Counted from the stretch's first letter, positions 6,912 to 16,529 are shown. The stretch: DNA of 43,556 nt from an uncultured Ruminiclostridium sp. (GCA_949878745.1 CATLBH010000021.1:1-43556), one strand, 5' to 3'. Notes: generated from the letters alone by a model not told the origin. Numbers and translations: made by a program.

Positions 6912-8288
6912 ATGGAGCATAAGTCACAGGCGAGAATTATAAGCTTTAATTACGATAACACCGCCATTTGCGCAGGCGCGGCCAGAATATCCACCACCGA
7001 GGGGGATTCAGACGCCGTGTTTGAAAAATCCAAAAACAATCCCAACAACGAAAAGCTGATAAAAAAGGTGCTGAAATCTGGTCACCGTTCCACCGTGGAA
7101 CACGCGGTGTTTACGCTGTCCATGCGCAACGTGTCCGTTTACGCGGAACAGTTTTTCATAGAGTTCCGACTTGCCTCCTTTACCGTTAAATCCAGACGTT
7201 ACGTGGATTTTACCCAACAGGGCTATTACATACCGAAGGATTTGTCCGCCGACGGGCTTGATTTTTACCGCCGATATATGGATTTGCTCTTTGAGGGTTA
7301 TCAAAGGCTTCTGCAAAACGACGTTCCCAAGGAGGACGCGCGCTTTTTGCTCCCTTACTCCTTTAACAGTAATTTTTACTGTACCCTGAACGCCCGCGAG
7401 CTGATAAACCTGATACGCGCCGCGAAATACGGAAGGGGAAAGGAAATTCCCGAGCTTAACGATTTGGCGGATCAGATAATCCAACAAATAAAGGAAATTT
7501 TCCCCTGTATTCTTGACGAAATAACCCCCCCGCCCTTCCGAGGGGATGAAGCGTCCCAAGGCGGCGAGCGCCGCATTGCACCAATGTCCGAAGAACCGAT
7601 TTTTTGTACCGAAAGCGAGGTGGGGGCGGTGGAAATGCTCGGCTCTCCCGCCGACCCGAAAAGATTGCTGGAAGCGGCGTACAAGACTTGCTCCCCCCTG
7701 TCCGATTTTCCTTCGGATATGGGAGAAACGGTTCTTTCCCCCCGCCCAAGAGAGCTGGAGCAGCTTAACTATACCTTTTGCGTATGCGATGTCACCTTGT
7801 CGGGAATAACCCATCTGGTGCGCCACCGTATGCAGTCCATAATCATTCCCCCCATACAGACCGCCGATTTCGGCCGTTACATTATGCCCCGATCCATAGC
7901 GAATAACGAAAAAGCGTCGGCAATATATCTTGAAACCGTCTCAAAGGCTCATAAAGCCCTAATATCGGCTCGGGAAAACGGCGAGCTGACTAAATATATT
8001 TATTATTTCGCTTTAAGCGGAAATTTAATGAACGTGATGACTACCATGAACGCGAGAGAATTGCTTTTGTTTATTCGGCTGAGAACCTGTAACCGCGCTC
8101 AGTGGGAGGTTAAAAATGTCGCTCTTCGTATGCTTAAGCTTCTCAGGGGGCACTTTCCCGAGCTGTTCGGCCTTTACGGCCCCAGCTGTTACATAAGCGG
8201 CGTTTGCCCCGAAGGTGATAAGAGCTGCGGGAAAATAAAAGAGGTAAAGGAAAAATTTTCGGGGCGCGGCTCCGAAGCGCTTATATGA
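6912..8288 (+). CDS. thyX: ThyX-like flavin-dependent thymidylate synthase, two-module form
   Basis: A 458-aa protein, about twice the usual ThyX length (around 220-250 aa), that reads as two ThyX-like halves. The N-terminal half has 'GHRSTVEHAVFTL' (residues 57-69) and 'EFRLASFTVKSRRYV' (84-98). This aligns with the ThyX signature RHRxxSxxxxSxRY but with EFR in place of RHR. The C-terminal half has an intact 'LVRHRMQS' (RHR near 303-305) but lacks the following Ser-x-Arg part. A segment around residues 195-255 links them. ThyX makes dTMP from dUMP with methylene-tetrahydrofolate and FAD; its active sites form between subunits, so complementary halves could form a pseudo-dimer. SD GGAGAAG precedes the ATG. 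Activity as a thymidylate synthase is likely but unproven. Confidence 0.8.
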   Translation: MEHKSQARIISFNYDNTAICAGAARISTTEGDSDAVFEKSKNNPNNEKLIKKVLKSGHRSTVEHAVFTLSMRNVSVYAEQFFIEFRLASFTVKSRRYVDFTQQGYYIPKDLSADGLDFYRRYMDLLFEGYQRLLQNDVPKEDARFLLPYSFNSNFYCTLNARELINLIRAAKYGRGKEIPELNDLADQIIQQIKEIFPCILDEITPPPFRGDEASQGGERRIAPMSEEPIFCTESEVGAVEMLGSPADPKRLLEAAYKTCSPLSDFPSDMGETVLSPRPRELEQLNYTFCVCDVTLSGITHLVRHRMQSIIIPPIQTADFGRYIMPRSIANNEKASAIYLETVSKAHKALISARENGELTKYIYYFALSGNLMNVMTTMNARELLLFIRLRTCNRAQWEVKNVALRMLKLLRGHFPELFGLYGPSCYISGVCPEGDKSCGKIKEVKEKFSGRGSEALI

Positions 8289-8336
8289 AAAACAACCGTA
8301 AATAAATGACACAAGCGAGAACGAAAGGAATAAAAA

Positions 8337-9737
8337 TTGTCAGTAAGAACAATCACACCCGAAGAGCTTAAAGAACAGGAAATTTACTCCCGAAAGGTTC
8401 GCTCCGTAACTCACACCTTCTTTGAAAAGCCCTGCGCCTATGTTCACACCTACGGCTGTCAGCAGAACGTTTCCGACGGCGAAAAGCTTAAAGGAATGTT
8501 GGAAGAAATGGGCTACGACTTTACCGACGATATGGAAAAGGCCGCGCTGATACTGTTCAACACCTGCGCCGTAAGAGAAAACGCCGTGGACAGGGTTTTC
8601 GGGAACGTGGGGGCGTTAAAGCGCCTTAAAAAGAAAAATCCCGATATGGTCATAGCCGTTTGCGGCTGTATGGTGCAGCAGGAGGAAACAGCCCGTAAAA
8701 TGAAAAGCACCTTTCCTTTCGTGGATATAATTTTCGGTACCCACGTGCTGCATAAATTTCCGGAGCTTTTGTGCCGACATCTGCTGGGCGGCGCAAGAAT
8801 ACTGGAAATACCCTACTGCGACGGCGTTATTGCCGAAAATCTGCCGTTAAAAAGGGAAAGCGGCTTTAAAGCGAGCGTTCCCATAATGTACGGCTGTAAC
8901 AACTTCTGCACCTACTGCGTGGTACCTTTGGTAAGGGGAAGAGAACGCTCAAGAAACGCGGAGGATATCATATCCGAGGTAAAAGAACTGGTAAAGGGCG
9001 GGTATAAGGATATCCTTCTTTTGGGGCAAAACGTAAACTCCTACGGAAAAGGCACCGATACCGACTTTCCCGAGCTTTTGTCAAGGCTGGACAGGCTGAA
9101 AGGGGAGTTTAAAATAGAGTTTATGACCTCGCACCCAAGAGACTGCACCCAAAGACTGATAGACGTAATAGCCGACAGCGAAAAAATCTGTCATCATCTT
9201 CATCTTCCGGTACAGTGCGGAAGCGACAGAATCCTTAAGCTTATGAACAGGCATTATGACAGGGCGCGCTATCTTGCCCTTGTGGATTATGCCCGAAAAA
9301 GGATTCCCGACCTTAACCTTACCACCGATATAATAGTTGGTTTTCCGGGGGAAACAAGGGAGGACTTCGAGCAGACTCTCGATCTTATGAGAAAAGTTCG
9401 CTTTGATTCCGCCTTTACGTTTATTTACAGTCCCCGCTTGGGAACAAAGGCGGCGGATATGGAGGATCCCGTGACCGCCGATGAAAAAGGAAAGTGGTTC
9501 AGAGAGCTTCTCGAGGTTCAGGGCGAATGCGGCAGCGAAAGCTATCGGAAATACGTGGGAAAAACCTTAAGAGTGCTCTGCGAGGGAAAGGGAAGAACCT
9601 CCGAGACGTATTTTACGGGAAAATCGAGAGAGAATATTATCGTCGATTTTAACGGCGGCGAAAAAGATATCGGAACCTTTGTGTCCGTCAGAATAACCGA
9701 GGCCAAAGCCTGGGCGCTGATAGGCGAAAAGTTATGA
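8337..9737 (+). CDS. miaB: tRNA-2-methylthio-N6-dimethylallyladenosine synthase MiaB
   Basis: A 466-aa radical-SAM methylthiotransferase that converts i6A37 to ms2i6A37 in tRNAs. The N-terminal cluster-binding domain has cysteines in 'TYGCQQNVSD', 'FNTCAVREN' and 'CGCM'. The radical-SAM CxxxCxxC is 'CNNFCTYC' near residues 187-194, followed by 'LLLGQNVNSYG'. A TRAM RNA-binding domain occupies the last 65 residues. The start is TTG, with GAAAGGAA at a good distance. MiaA, which makes its substrate, is encoded 5 kb downstream in the same cluster. Confidence 0.95.
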   Translation: MSVRTITPEELKEQEIYSRKVRSVTHTFFEKPCAYVHTYGCQQNVSDGEKLKGMLEEMGYDFTDDMEKAALILFNTCAVRENAVDRVFGNVGALKRLKKKNPDMVIAVCGCMVQQEETARKMKSTFPFVDIIFGTHVLHKFPELLCRHLLGGARILEIPYCDGVIAENLPLKRESGFKASVPIMYGCNNFCTYCVVPLVRGRERSRNAEDIISEVKELVKGGYKDILLLGQNVNSYGKGTDTDFPELLSRLDRLKGEFKIEFMTSHPRDCTQRLIDVIADSEKICHHLHLPVQCGSDRILKLMNRHYDRARYLALVDYARKRIPDLNLTTDIIVGFPGETREDFEQTLDLMRKVRFDSAFTFIYSPRLGTKAADMEDPVTADEKGKWFRELLEVQGECGSESYRKYVGKTLRVLCEGKGRTSETYFTGKSRENIIVDFNGGEKDIGTFVSVRITEAKAWALIGEKL

Positions 9738-9779
9738 TAAATGCATTAAAAAATTATAAAAAAGAAAGGTAAAAACAAA

Positions 9780-10190
9780 ATGGACGTTATTAAGGCAGCG
9801 AGAGAATTGGGAAGAGCGATACAAAACGACGAGCGCTACAAAGGCTATATGGAGGCAAAGCTTGAAAACGACAAGGACGAGGCCTTGCAGCAGCTTATCG
9901 GCGAATTCAATCTCAAGAGAGAAAATATGCAGCTTGAAATGGACAAGCCCGAGGGCGAAAGAGACAACGCCAAGCTGGAAAAATACAACAAAGAGCTTCA
10001 GGAATGCTACGAAAGAGTTATGGGAAACGCTCATATGGCCAATTTCGCCGTTATGAAAAACGCCCTCGACAACCTTTTGCAGGAGGTACAGGGCATTATC
10101 TCCCTTTGCTGCGACGGCGAGGATCCGGACACCTGTCAGGTTCGTCACAGCTGCACCTCCGACTGCTCCACCTGCGGCGGCTGTCACTGA
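9780..10190 (+). CDS. YlbF/YmcA family protein with Cys-rich tail
   Basis: A 136-aa, mostly helical protein of the YlbF/YmcA (RicF/RicA) family. Residues 1-108 are the helical domain. The last 28 residues contain eight cysteines ('CC', 'TCQVRHSC', 'CSTCGGC'). In Bacillus subtilis, YmcA, YlbF and YaaT form a complex that carries iron-sulfur clusters and assists RNase Y-dependent mRNA maturation; terminal cysteines are ligands there. Its position between miaB and mutS matches ymcA. Shine-Dalgarno AAAGAAAGG is present. The exact paralogue is not assigned. Confidence 0.82.
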   Translation: MDVIKAARELGRAIQNDERYKGYMEAKLENDKDEALQQLIGEFNLKRENMQLEMDKPEGERDNAKLEKYNKELQECYERVMGNAHMANFAVMKNALDNLLQEVQGIISLCCDGEDPDTCQVRHSCTSDCSTCGGCH

Positions 10191-10258
10191 GAAGCGGGCA
10201 AGGATAAACGAGTATTAAAAAAAGCGTTTTTACAGGCTTCTTTTTAAAGCTTATATTA

Positions 10259-10361
10259 TACCAATCTTTAATCAAGTTGCAGACTTGATTAAAGATTGCA
10301 CCCTAAGCACTCATCTTTGATCCCCCGTATTATTTGTCTATAGTCTGATCAAAGATTAGTA
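10259..10361 (-). mobile_element. TWA hairpin element C (103 bp)
   Basis: Flanked by TTA on both sides (10256-10258, 10362-10364). It has two arms: AATCTTTAATCAAG/CTTGATTAAAGATT (perfect 14 bp) and ATCTTTGATC/GATCAAAGAT, joined by GCACCCTAAGCACT. That joint is the reverse complement of the AGTGCTTTGGGTG junction in element E, so C lies in the opposite orientation. Its loop ACTATAGACAAA (minus strand) is shared with F1. It separates ylbF from mutS. Confidence 0.78.
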
Positions 10362-10383
10362 TTAAACACAAGGCGGGACAAAA

Positions 10384-12984
10384 GTGGAAAAAACGGAAAA
10401 AACTACTCCTATGCTTGCTCAGTATCAGGAGATAAAGACCCAGTACCCCAATTACGTATTGTTTTTCAGGCTGGGAGATTTTTTTGAAATGTTCTATAAG
10501 GACGCGGAGAACATTTCCAAGGAGCTTGATCTCGCTCTTACGTCGAGGGCGGGTGTGCCTATGTGCGGAGTACCCCATCACTCCGCCGTCTCCTACATAA
10601 AGCGGCTTATAGATAACGGCCGAAGGGTCGCCATATGCGAACAGATGGAGGATCCCTCTCTCGCCAAGGGGTTGGTAAAGCGCGAGGTGGTCAGAATAAT
10701 AACTCCGGGTACCGTTATCGAGGACGGTATGCTGGATGAGAGCAGGAACAATTACATTCTCTGCCTGTTTTACGGCGAAAAATGCTGCGGAATGGTGTTC
10801 GCGGACGTTTCCACCGGAGAGATACATCTGATACAGAAAAGCGCCAAAAACGTTTCCGAGCTGTCCAAGGGCATAATAGGGGAAATAGGCAACTATATGC
10901 CCTCCGAGATACTGTTTAACGACAAATTTCTGGATCTGGATCAGGTACATTTTTTTATAACCGAAAAAGTCAGCCGCTGTGTGGCGGACGTCCTTCCAGA
11001 CGAAAGCTTTTCTCCCGATAACGCCGAAACTCTTACGGAGCAATTCGTGACCGAAAGCAGCGGCTTCATACCCGACGATATGGAGCTTTGCAAAAAGGCG
11101 GCATACGCTCTTTTCGGATATATAAACGCCAACTACAAAAGCGAGGTTCATCGCTCGGTAAAATTTATCGTTCACGGCGGAAGCGAGTATATGGAACTGA
11201 ATTTTTCCGCCCGAAGAAATCTTGAGCTTATAGAGACCATGCGCAGCAGGGAGCATCGCGGCTCCTTGCTGTGGGTATTGGACAAAACAAAGACCAGTCT
11301 CGGAAAGCGCAGGCTTAAACAGGTGGTGAGCCAGCCGCTTATGAAGCAGATAAAGATAATGGAGCGCCTGGACGCCGTCGAAGAGCTTTCCTCGGATATG
11401 TCAAAGCTCGGAGGACTGAGGGAAAGCCTGGAGGGCATAACCGACCTTGAGCGTCTTATGTCGAGAATAGCCTATAAAATGGCCAGTCCCAAGGACGTGT
11501 ATTCCCTGGGCAGAGCCTGCGGCAGGCTCCCCAAGGTAAAAGAGTCGCTGGGGCTTTTCAAAAGTCCGCTGCTCAGAAGCCTGAACGGAAAAATAAGCTC
11601 TCACGGCGATATAACCGCCCTGGTGGAAAACGCTCTGGCTGAGGATCAGCCCTTGACCACCAAGGACGGCGGATATATAAAGACTGGGTTCAACGAGGAG
11701 CTGGACAGGCTAAGAAGCATTATGGACGGCGGCGGCGAGCTTCTTAAAAAAATAGAGGAGCGGGAAAAAGAGGCTACGGGAATAAAAACTCTCAGGGTAG
11801 GCTTTAACCGGGTTTTCGGTTACTATATAGAGGTGTCCAAGGGACAGGTGGATCAGGTGCCGGACCGCTATGTAAGAAAACAAACCCTGACTACCGGAGA
11901 AAGATACATCACCCAGGAGCTTAAGGAGATTGAAAGGGAAATGCTCACGGCGGGCGAAAGGATCATTAAGCTTGAGGCTCAGATATTCGCCGAGGTGAGA
12001 AAGTTTATTTCCGAAAGAATGGAATCGGTTCTGGAAACGGCGGAGGGAATAGCCGACGCCGACGTGTTGGCGGGCTTCGCCCAAGCGGCTATAGAGAACA
12101 ACTACACCAAACCCGAAATAACCCTGGACAGCGTAATAGACATAAAGGGCGGACGTCACCCCGTGGTGGAAAAAATTCTTTCCGACGTTCCCTTTACCCC
12201 CAACGACGCTTATCTGGATCTTAAGAAAAACCGCCTTATAATGATAACCGGCCCCAATATGTCGGGAAAATCCACCTTTATGCGCCAAGTGGCTCTGATA
12301 ACGCTTATGGCTCAAATAGGCTGCTTCGTCCCCGCCAAACGCGCGCGCATAGGCGTGGTGGACAAGATATTCACAAGAGTGGGAGCCAGCGACGATCTAA
12401 CCTCGGGAAAATCCACCTTTATGGTGGAGATGGACGAGGTGGCGGAGATACTTACCCAAGCGACAAGCCGAAGCCTGGTAATTATGGACGAAATAGGAAG
12501 GGGTACTTCCACCTTTGACGGAATAAGCATAGCCAAGGCCGTGGCGGAATACATAAACGGAAAGAACATAGGGTGCAGAACGCTGTTTGCCACTCACTAT
12601 CACGAGCTGATCTCCCTTGAAAAAAGCAACGAGGGAATAAGGAATTTCAGCGTGGCCGTCATCAAAAAGGGCGACGACATAAAATTCCTTCACAAAATCG
12701 TCGAGGGCGGAACCGACGACAGCTACGGCATTGAGGTGGCAAAGCTGGCGGGGATTCCGAAAAAGGTGATCGAAGCGGCAAAGCTTGCCCTTGAGGGAAT
12801 GGAAGCGGAAAACAAGATCGATCTGGAAAATCGTCTGAAAAAGGAACGTCAGGAGGAAATTCAGATAGACTTTTCCGAGATAAACAAAAATAAGGTAATA
12901 CAGCGACTGAAAAATCTGGATATGGACGATCTCACTCCGAGAGAGGCATGGCAGGTTCTTGAGGAGCTTAAGGCGCTGGTTTAA
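10384..12984 (+). CDS. mutS: DNA mismatch repair protein MutS
   Basis: An 866-aa MutS of normal length. It has an N-terminal mismatch-recognition domain with 'GDFFEMFYKDA' (the Phe-x-Glu that stacks on the mispair, near residues 33-37), connector, lever and clamp regions, and a C-terminal ABC-type ATPase with Walker A 'TGPNMSGKST' (about 622-631) and Walker B 'LVIMDEIGRGTSTFDG'. It recognises mispairs and recruits MutL. The start is GTG behind an AGGCGGG site. mutL follows 47 bases later. Confidence 0.97.
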   Translation: MEKTEKTTPMLAQYQEIKTQYPNYVLFFRLGDFFEMFYKDAENISKELDLALTSRAGVPMCGVPHHSAVSYIKRLIDNGRRVAICEQMEDPSLAKGLVKREVVRIITPGTVIEDGMLDESRNNYILCLFYGEKCCGMVFADVSTGEIHLIQKSAKNVSELSKGIIGEIGNYMPSEILFNDKFLDLDQVHFFITEKVSRCVADVLPDESFSPDNAETLTEQFVTESSGFIPDDMELCKKAAYALFGYINANYKSEVHRSVKFIVHGGSEYMELNFSARRNLELIETMRSREHRGSLLWVLDKTKTSLGKRRLKQVVSQPLMKQIKIMERLDAVEELSSDMSKLGGLRESLEGITDLERLMSRIAYKMASPKDVYSLGRACGRLPKVKESLGLFKSPLLRSLNGKISSHGDITALVENALAEDQPLTTKDGGYIKTGFNEELDRLRSIMDGGGELLKKIEEREKEATGIKTLRVGFNRVFGYYIEVSKGQVDQVPDRYVRKQTLTTGERYITQELKEIEREMLTAGERIIKLEAQIFAEVRKFISERMESVLETAEGIADADVLAGFAQAAIENNYTKPEITLDSVIDIKGGRHPVVEKILSDVPFTPNDAYLDLKKNRLIMITGPNMSGKSTFMRQVALITLMAQIGCFVPAKRARIGVVDKIFTRVGASDDLTSGKSTFMVEMDEVAEILTQATSRSLVIMDEIGRGTSTFDGISIAKAVAEYINGKNIGCRTLFATHYHELISLEKSNEGIRNFSVAVIKKGDDIKFLHKIVEGGTDDSYGIEVAKLAGIPKKVIEAAKLALEGMEAENKIDLENRLKKERQEEIQIDFSEINKNKVIQRLKNLDMDDLTPREAWQVLEELKALV

Positions 12985-13031
12985 AAAGACGGATTTAGCC
13001 GAGCTTATTTGGGAAAGGATAAAAACGCAAA

Positions 13032-15065
13032 ATGATAAGGCTGCTTGATAAAAGCGTTTACGAGCTTATAGCGGCGGGAGAGGTTATCGAGCGCCCCTCT
13101 TCGGTTATAAAGGAGCTGATAGAAAATTCGGTGGACGCGGGGGCAAAAAGGATTTCCGTGGAAATAAAAAACGGCGGCATAACCTATATGAGAGTCACCG
13201 ACGACGGCTGCGGAATGGCCTACGACGAGGTGCCCACGGCTTTTTTGCGCCACGCCACAAGCAAGCTGTCGGAGGCTAAAGAGCTGGAAAGCATCTCCAC
13301 CCTCGGCTTCAGAGGGGAAGCGCTGGCTTCGGTGGCGGCGGTCACCAAAACGGAGCTTTTGACAAAAAGGGCGGAGGACGATTTAGGCACCGCGTATAAA
13401 ACCGAGGGCGGCGAAGAGACCCTTTATGAAAAAACAGGCTGTCCCGACGGCACCACGATAATATTAAGAGACCTTTTTTTCAATACCCCCGCCAGGCTTA
13501 AGTTCCTTAAAAAGGACGCGTCGGAAGCGAATTACGTTCAGTCGGTGACGGACAGGCTAGCCTTAAGCTATCCCCAAGTTGCCTTTACGTTTATAAGAGA
13601 CAATAAAACCGTAAGAGTAACCTCGGGGGACGGCCGCCTTTATTCGGCGATTTATTCCGTGTTCGGAAAACAGTTCGCCGCTTCCCTCACACCGGTGGAT
13701 TACGGCCGAAGCCCCATACAGGTGAGCGGCTATATAACCACCCCCTACGCCTGCCGCGCCAACCGTCAGATGCAGTACTTCTTCATAAACGGACGTTCCA
13801 TAAGGAATACCACCTGTACGGCGGCATTGGAGGAGGGCTATAAAAACAGCGTTATGGTGGGGAAATTCCCCGCCTGTGTTTTAAACATAGAAATGCCCGC
13901 GGGGGACGTGGACGTAAACGTCAGCCCCTCAAAAACCGAGGTGAGATTTGCCGACGAAAGGATTGTTTTTGAAACGGTATATCTGGCGGTAAAAAACGGT
14001 ATACTTAATGCGGAAAACGGCAAGGAAACCCTGTTCGGATCGGGTACCGCGAAGGTTTTCGACCTTGGCGGCGAAGTTTCTCCAAAATCCGAAGCCGCGG
14101 CGGAAAAAGAAAATACAGCCGAGAGCCTGACGAAGATTCCCGAAACAGCTCCCGCGCTCTCCGCCGATACTGAGTCGGACGTTTCCGTAAGCAATGTTTA
14201 CGGTCTCGCCGCAAAGGAGCGGGGCAGGGAGAAGGACAAGGAAAAGGAAAAGGAAAAGTCGTCGGTATTAAACAGCTTTAAGCCCGTATATAAGCCAATG
14301 CCCCCGAAAAATATTTTTATTCAGGAGGTGTTTTCGGAGGATAAAAAGGATACCGCCGAAGAAAAGACAACCGCCGAAAAAAACGAAATCGATACCAACG
14401 GCTACGAGTTTATAAACAAAACCGTCTTTATCCGCCCCGGCACCGAGGAGGAAAAGAACCTCCGCGTTCCCGACCCCATTATCGAAGAGCGGTACAAGCC
14501 TTCTCTGAAATTTATAGGGGAGCTTTTCAAAACCTACATAGTCTGCGAATACGGCGACGAGCTTGTTTTGATGGACAAACACGCCGCCCACGAGAGAATA
14601 CGCTTTGAGGATCTTAAAAAAGACCTTCATGTGAGCGCCCAGATCCTGACCGAACCCGTGAGAATAACCTTGTCGCCCGAGGAAATAACCGCGCTTTCCG
14701 ACAACGCAGAATATCTTGACACGCTTGGAATCGAGCTGTTTTTTCCTTCCGTTACCGAAGCCGAAATAACGGCTTTTCCCTCAGTTCTCGCCGATTGCTC
14801 TCCCTCGGATACCCTTGAGAAAATAGCCTCGGTGCTGCTTAAGGGCGGGGACGACATAGAGGGGCTTTTGTTTGACGGGGTGCTTCACACGGCGGCGTGC
14901 AAGGGGGCGATAAAAGCCAACGAGATTACCTCGCCCAAGGAGCTGGAGCTTTTGGCCAAGCGGGTTTGGGAGGACGGAACCATACGCTACTGCCCCCACG
15001 GAAGGCCGATTATTACAAAAATGTCAAAAAACAGTATCGAAAGGAGCTTCGGGCGAATTCAGTGA
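13032..15065 (+). CDS. mutL: DNA mismatch repair protein MutL (endonuclease type)
   Basis: A 677-aa GHKL ATPase. N-terminal motifs are 'IAAGEVIERPSSVIKELIENSVDAGA', 'DDGCGM' and 'TLGFRGEALASVAAV'. A variable charged linker covers about residues 340-480 (with a Lys/Glu run near 400). The C-terminal dimerisation domain carries 'DKHAAHERIRFE' near residue 515, the DQHA(x)2E(x)4E nuclease motif with Lys for Gln, and 'CPHGRP' near 654. These mark a nicking MutL, as in bacteria without MutH. SD GGGAAAGGA precedes the ATG. Confidence 0.95.
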   Translation: MIRLLDKSVYELIAAGEVIERPSSVIKELIENSVDAGAKRISVEIKNGGITYMRVTDDGCGMAYDEVPTAFLRHATSKLSEAKELESISTLGFRGEALASVAAVTKTELLTKRAEDDLGTAYKTEGGEETLYEKTGCPDGTTIILRDLFFNTPARLKFLKKDASEANYVQSVTDRLALSYPQVAFTFIRDNKTVRVTSGDGRLYSAIYSVFGKQFAASLTPVDYGRSPIQVSGYITTPYACRANRQMQYFFINGRSIRNTTCTAALEEGYKNSVMVGKFPACVLNIEMPAGDVDVNVSPSKTEVRFADERIVFETVYLAVKNGILNAENGKETLFGSGTAKVFDLGGEVSPKSEAAAEKENTAESLTKIPETAPALSADTESDVSVSNVYGLAAKERGREKDKEKEKEKSSVLNSFKPVYKPMPPKNIFIQEVFSEDKKDTAEEKTTAEKNEIDTNGYEFINKTVFIRPGTEEEKNLRVPDPIIEERYKPSLKFIGELFKTYIVCEYGDELVLMDKHAAHERIRFEDLKKDLHVSAQILTEPVRITLSPEEITALSDNAEYLDTLGIELFFPSVTEAEITAFPSVLADCSPSDTLEKIASVLLKGGDDIEGLLFDGVLHTAACKGAIKANEITSPKELELLAKRVWEDGTIRYCPHGRPIITKMSKNSIERSFGRIQ

Positions 15066-15079
15066 TTATTCGGAGCGAT

Positions 15080-16030
15080 ATGGGAAGCAATAAAAAGAAG
15101 ATTTTTGTCGCGGTGGTCTGCGGACCCACCGCGTCGGGAAAGACAAGCTTGGGTATAGGATTGGCCAAAAATACCGACGGGGAAATAATTTCCGCCGATT
15201 CCATGCAGATTTACCGCGGCATGGAAATCGCCTCCGCCAAGCCCACAAAGGAGGAAATGGACGGGGTAAAGCATCACCTTATGGACTTTTTGCCCCCCAC
15301 ACGGCCCTTTTCCGTGGCCGATTACGTGGAGCTCGCCCGCCGCTGTATAGAGGATATACACGGAAGGGGAAAGCTCCCCATAATAGTGGGCGGTACCGGT
15401 CTTTATATTTCCTCCCTTATAAACAACATTAAATTCGACGATACGGGAAGTGATCCGGAATTTCGGGAAAATATGAGGAAATTCGCCGAAAAAGAAGGAA
15501 ACGCCGCTCTCTGGGAAAAGCTCAGAGAGGTTGACCCCGAAGCGGCGGAGAGGCTTCACCCCAACAACCTTAACCGCGTTATAAGGGCTCTGGAGGTATT
15601 TCATTTAAGCGGGGAAACAATCAGCCGCTCCGCCGAACTGAGCCGAAGGGAGGAAACCCCTTACAGCGCTTGCTTTATCATGCCCGATTACGACAGGGAG
15701 GAGCTGTATGACAGGATAAACCGAAGAGTGGATATAATGCTTGAAAAAGGCCTTGTGAAGGAAGCCGAGGAATTTTTTACCCACACGGATTATGTTACGG
15801 CGGCTCAGGCGATAGGCTACAAGGAGCTTAAGGCGTATATAGACGGTGAAAAGGATCTGTCGGAATGTACGGAAAAGCTAAAGCAGGCCACGCGCAACTA
15901 CGCCAAAAGACAGCTTACCTGGTTCAACAGGACGGAGGGGCTGAACCGCGTTAAAATAGACAAGGATACCGACGAAGAAAAAATTTTAAAAATCGCTGAA
16001 AATTTAGTGAAAAGATATAGCTTTTTTTGA
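15080..16030 (+). CDS. miaA: tRNA dimethylallyltransferase MiaA
   Basis: A 316-aa enzyme adding dimethylallyl to A37 of tRNAs that read UNN codons. The P-loop is 'GPTASGKT', followed by 'ISADSMQIYRGMEIASAKPT', 'HHLMDF' and 'IVGGTGLYI', the family order, with 'QATRNYAKRQLTWF' at the C-terminus. The ATG at 15080, with GGAG 5 bases before it, places the P-loop 14 residues in, as usual. An in-frame GTG at 15062 behind AAGGAG is a less likely start. The gene begins 15 bases after the mutL stop. Confidence 0.93.
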   Translation: MGSNKKKIFVAVVCGPTASGKTSLGIGLAKNTDGEIISADSMQIYRGMEIASAKPTKEEMDGVKHHLMDFLPPTRPFSVADYVELARRCIEDIHGRGKLPIIVGGTGLYISSLINNIKFDDTGSDPEFRENMRKFAEKEGNAALWEKLREVDPEAAERLHPNNLNRVIRALEVFHLSGETISRSAELSRREETPYSACFIMPDYDREELYDRINRRVDIMLEKGLVKEAEEFFTHTDYVTAAQAIGYKELKAYIDGEKDLSECTEKLKQATRNYAKRQLTWFNRTEGLNRVKIDKDTDEEKILKIAENLVKRYSFF

Positions 16031-16037
16031 AAATATG

Positions 16038-16140
16038 TGGTATAATGTACATTATAAGAATGTCTAATTGTATCCAAATGCCCATAAACACGTCAACAAC
16101 GCGGTTTTGCGGCATTATGGCGCGATTTGGACGTACATTG
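16038..16140 (+). promoter_or_regulatory. Extended -10 promoter and large hairpin before hfq
   Basis: TGG-TATAAT (16038-16046) is an extended -10 just after the miaA stop; no good -35 is visible. It overlaps the left end of a large imperfect hairpin. AATGTAC (16044-16050) pairs with GTACATT (16134-16140), and TCCAAAT...CCATAA pairs with TTATGG...ATTTGGA. There is no T-tract. Confidence 0.5.
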
Positions 16141-16529
16141 TAACATTTTTGCAATTTTAATAATAACTTTGTGACTTTTTGTGACTTTAATTTGACTCTA
16201 ATTCCCGATTTATTTACAAATTTCCGATTTCAGCTTAAATTACATTCCCGAATTCTCGCTTAATTGTTATGATCATCGCTAAATTGTTCAATGAGAGGCA
16301 GAACCCCAAAAAAGTATCTTCGGCGTAAAACGGCTGTCGGGTTTTAAAGCGCTTAAACAAGAGAGGCGGAACCCTCCGCCCAAAGGGCGGGGAACATCGG
16401 GCAGCGTTCATATCCGCCTTTCCGCTGATACCGAAAGCGCCGCGCGGGAGAACTGCATAACCCAACCCACTGCGGGAAAGCTTAACATATGAACCCGCTT
16501 TTCCGCGAGCACAGAAAGGATCGTATACC
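16141..16529 (+). other. Long leader region upstream of hfq
   Basis: There is no gene here. Bases 16141-16290 are AT-rich. Bases 16290-16527 turn GC-rich and structured. A near-repeat AGAGGCAGAACCC (16294) / AGAGGCGGAACCC (16362) lies 68 bases apart. A CCGCCC-AAA-GGGCGG hairpin lies at 16376-16390. A stem GCGGGAAAGC/GCTTTTCCGC ends about 13 bases before the hfq Shine-Dalgarno AAAGGAT. It could be a structured 5' leader or a separate small RNA; it matches no RNA family I know. Confidence 0.4.
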
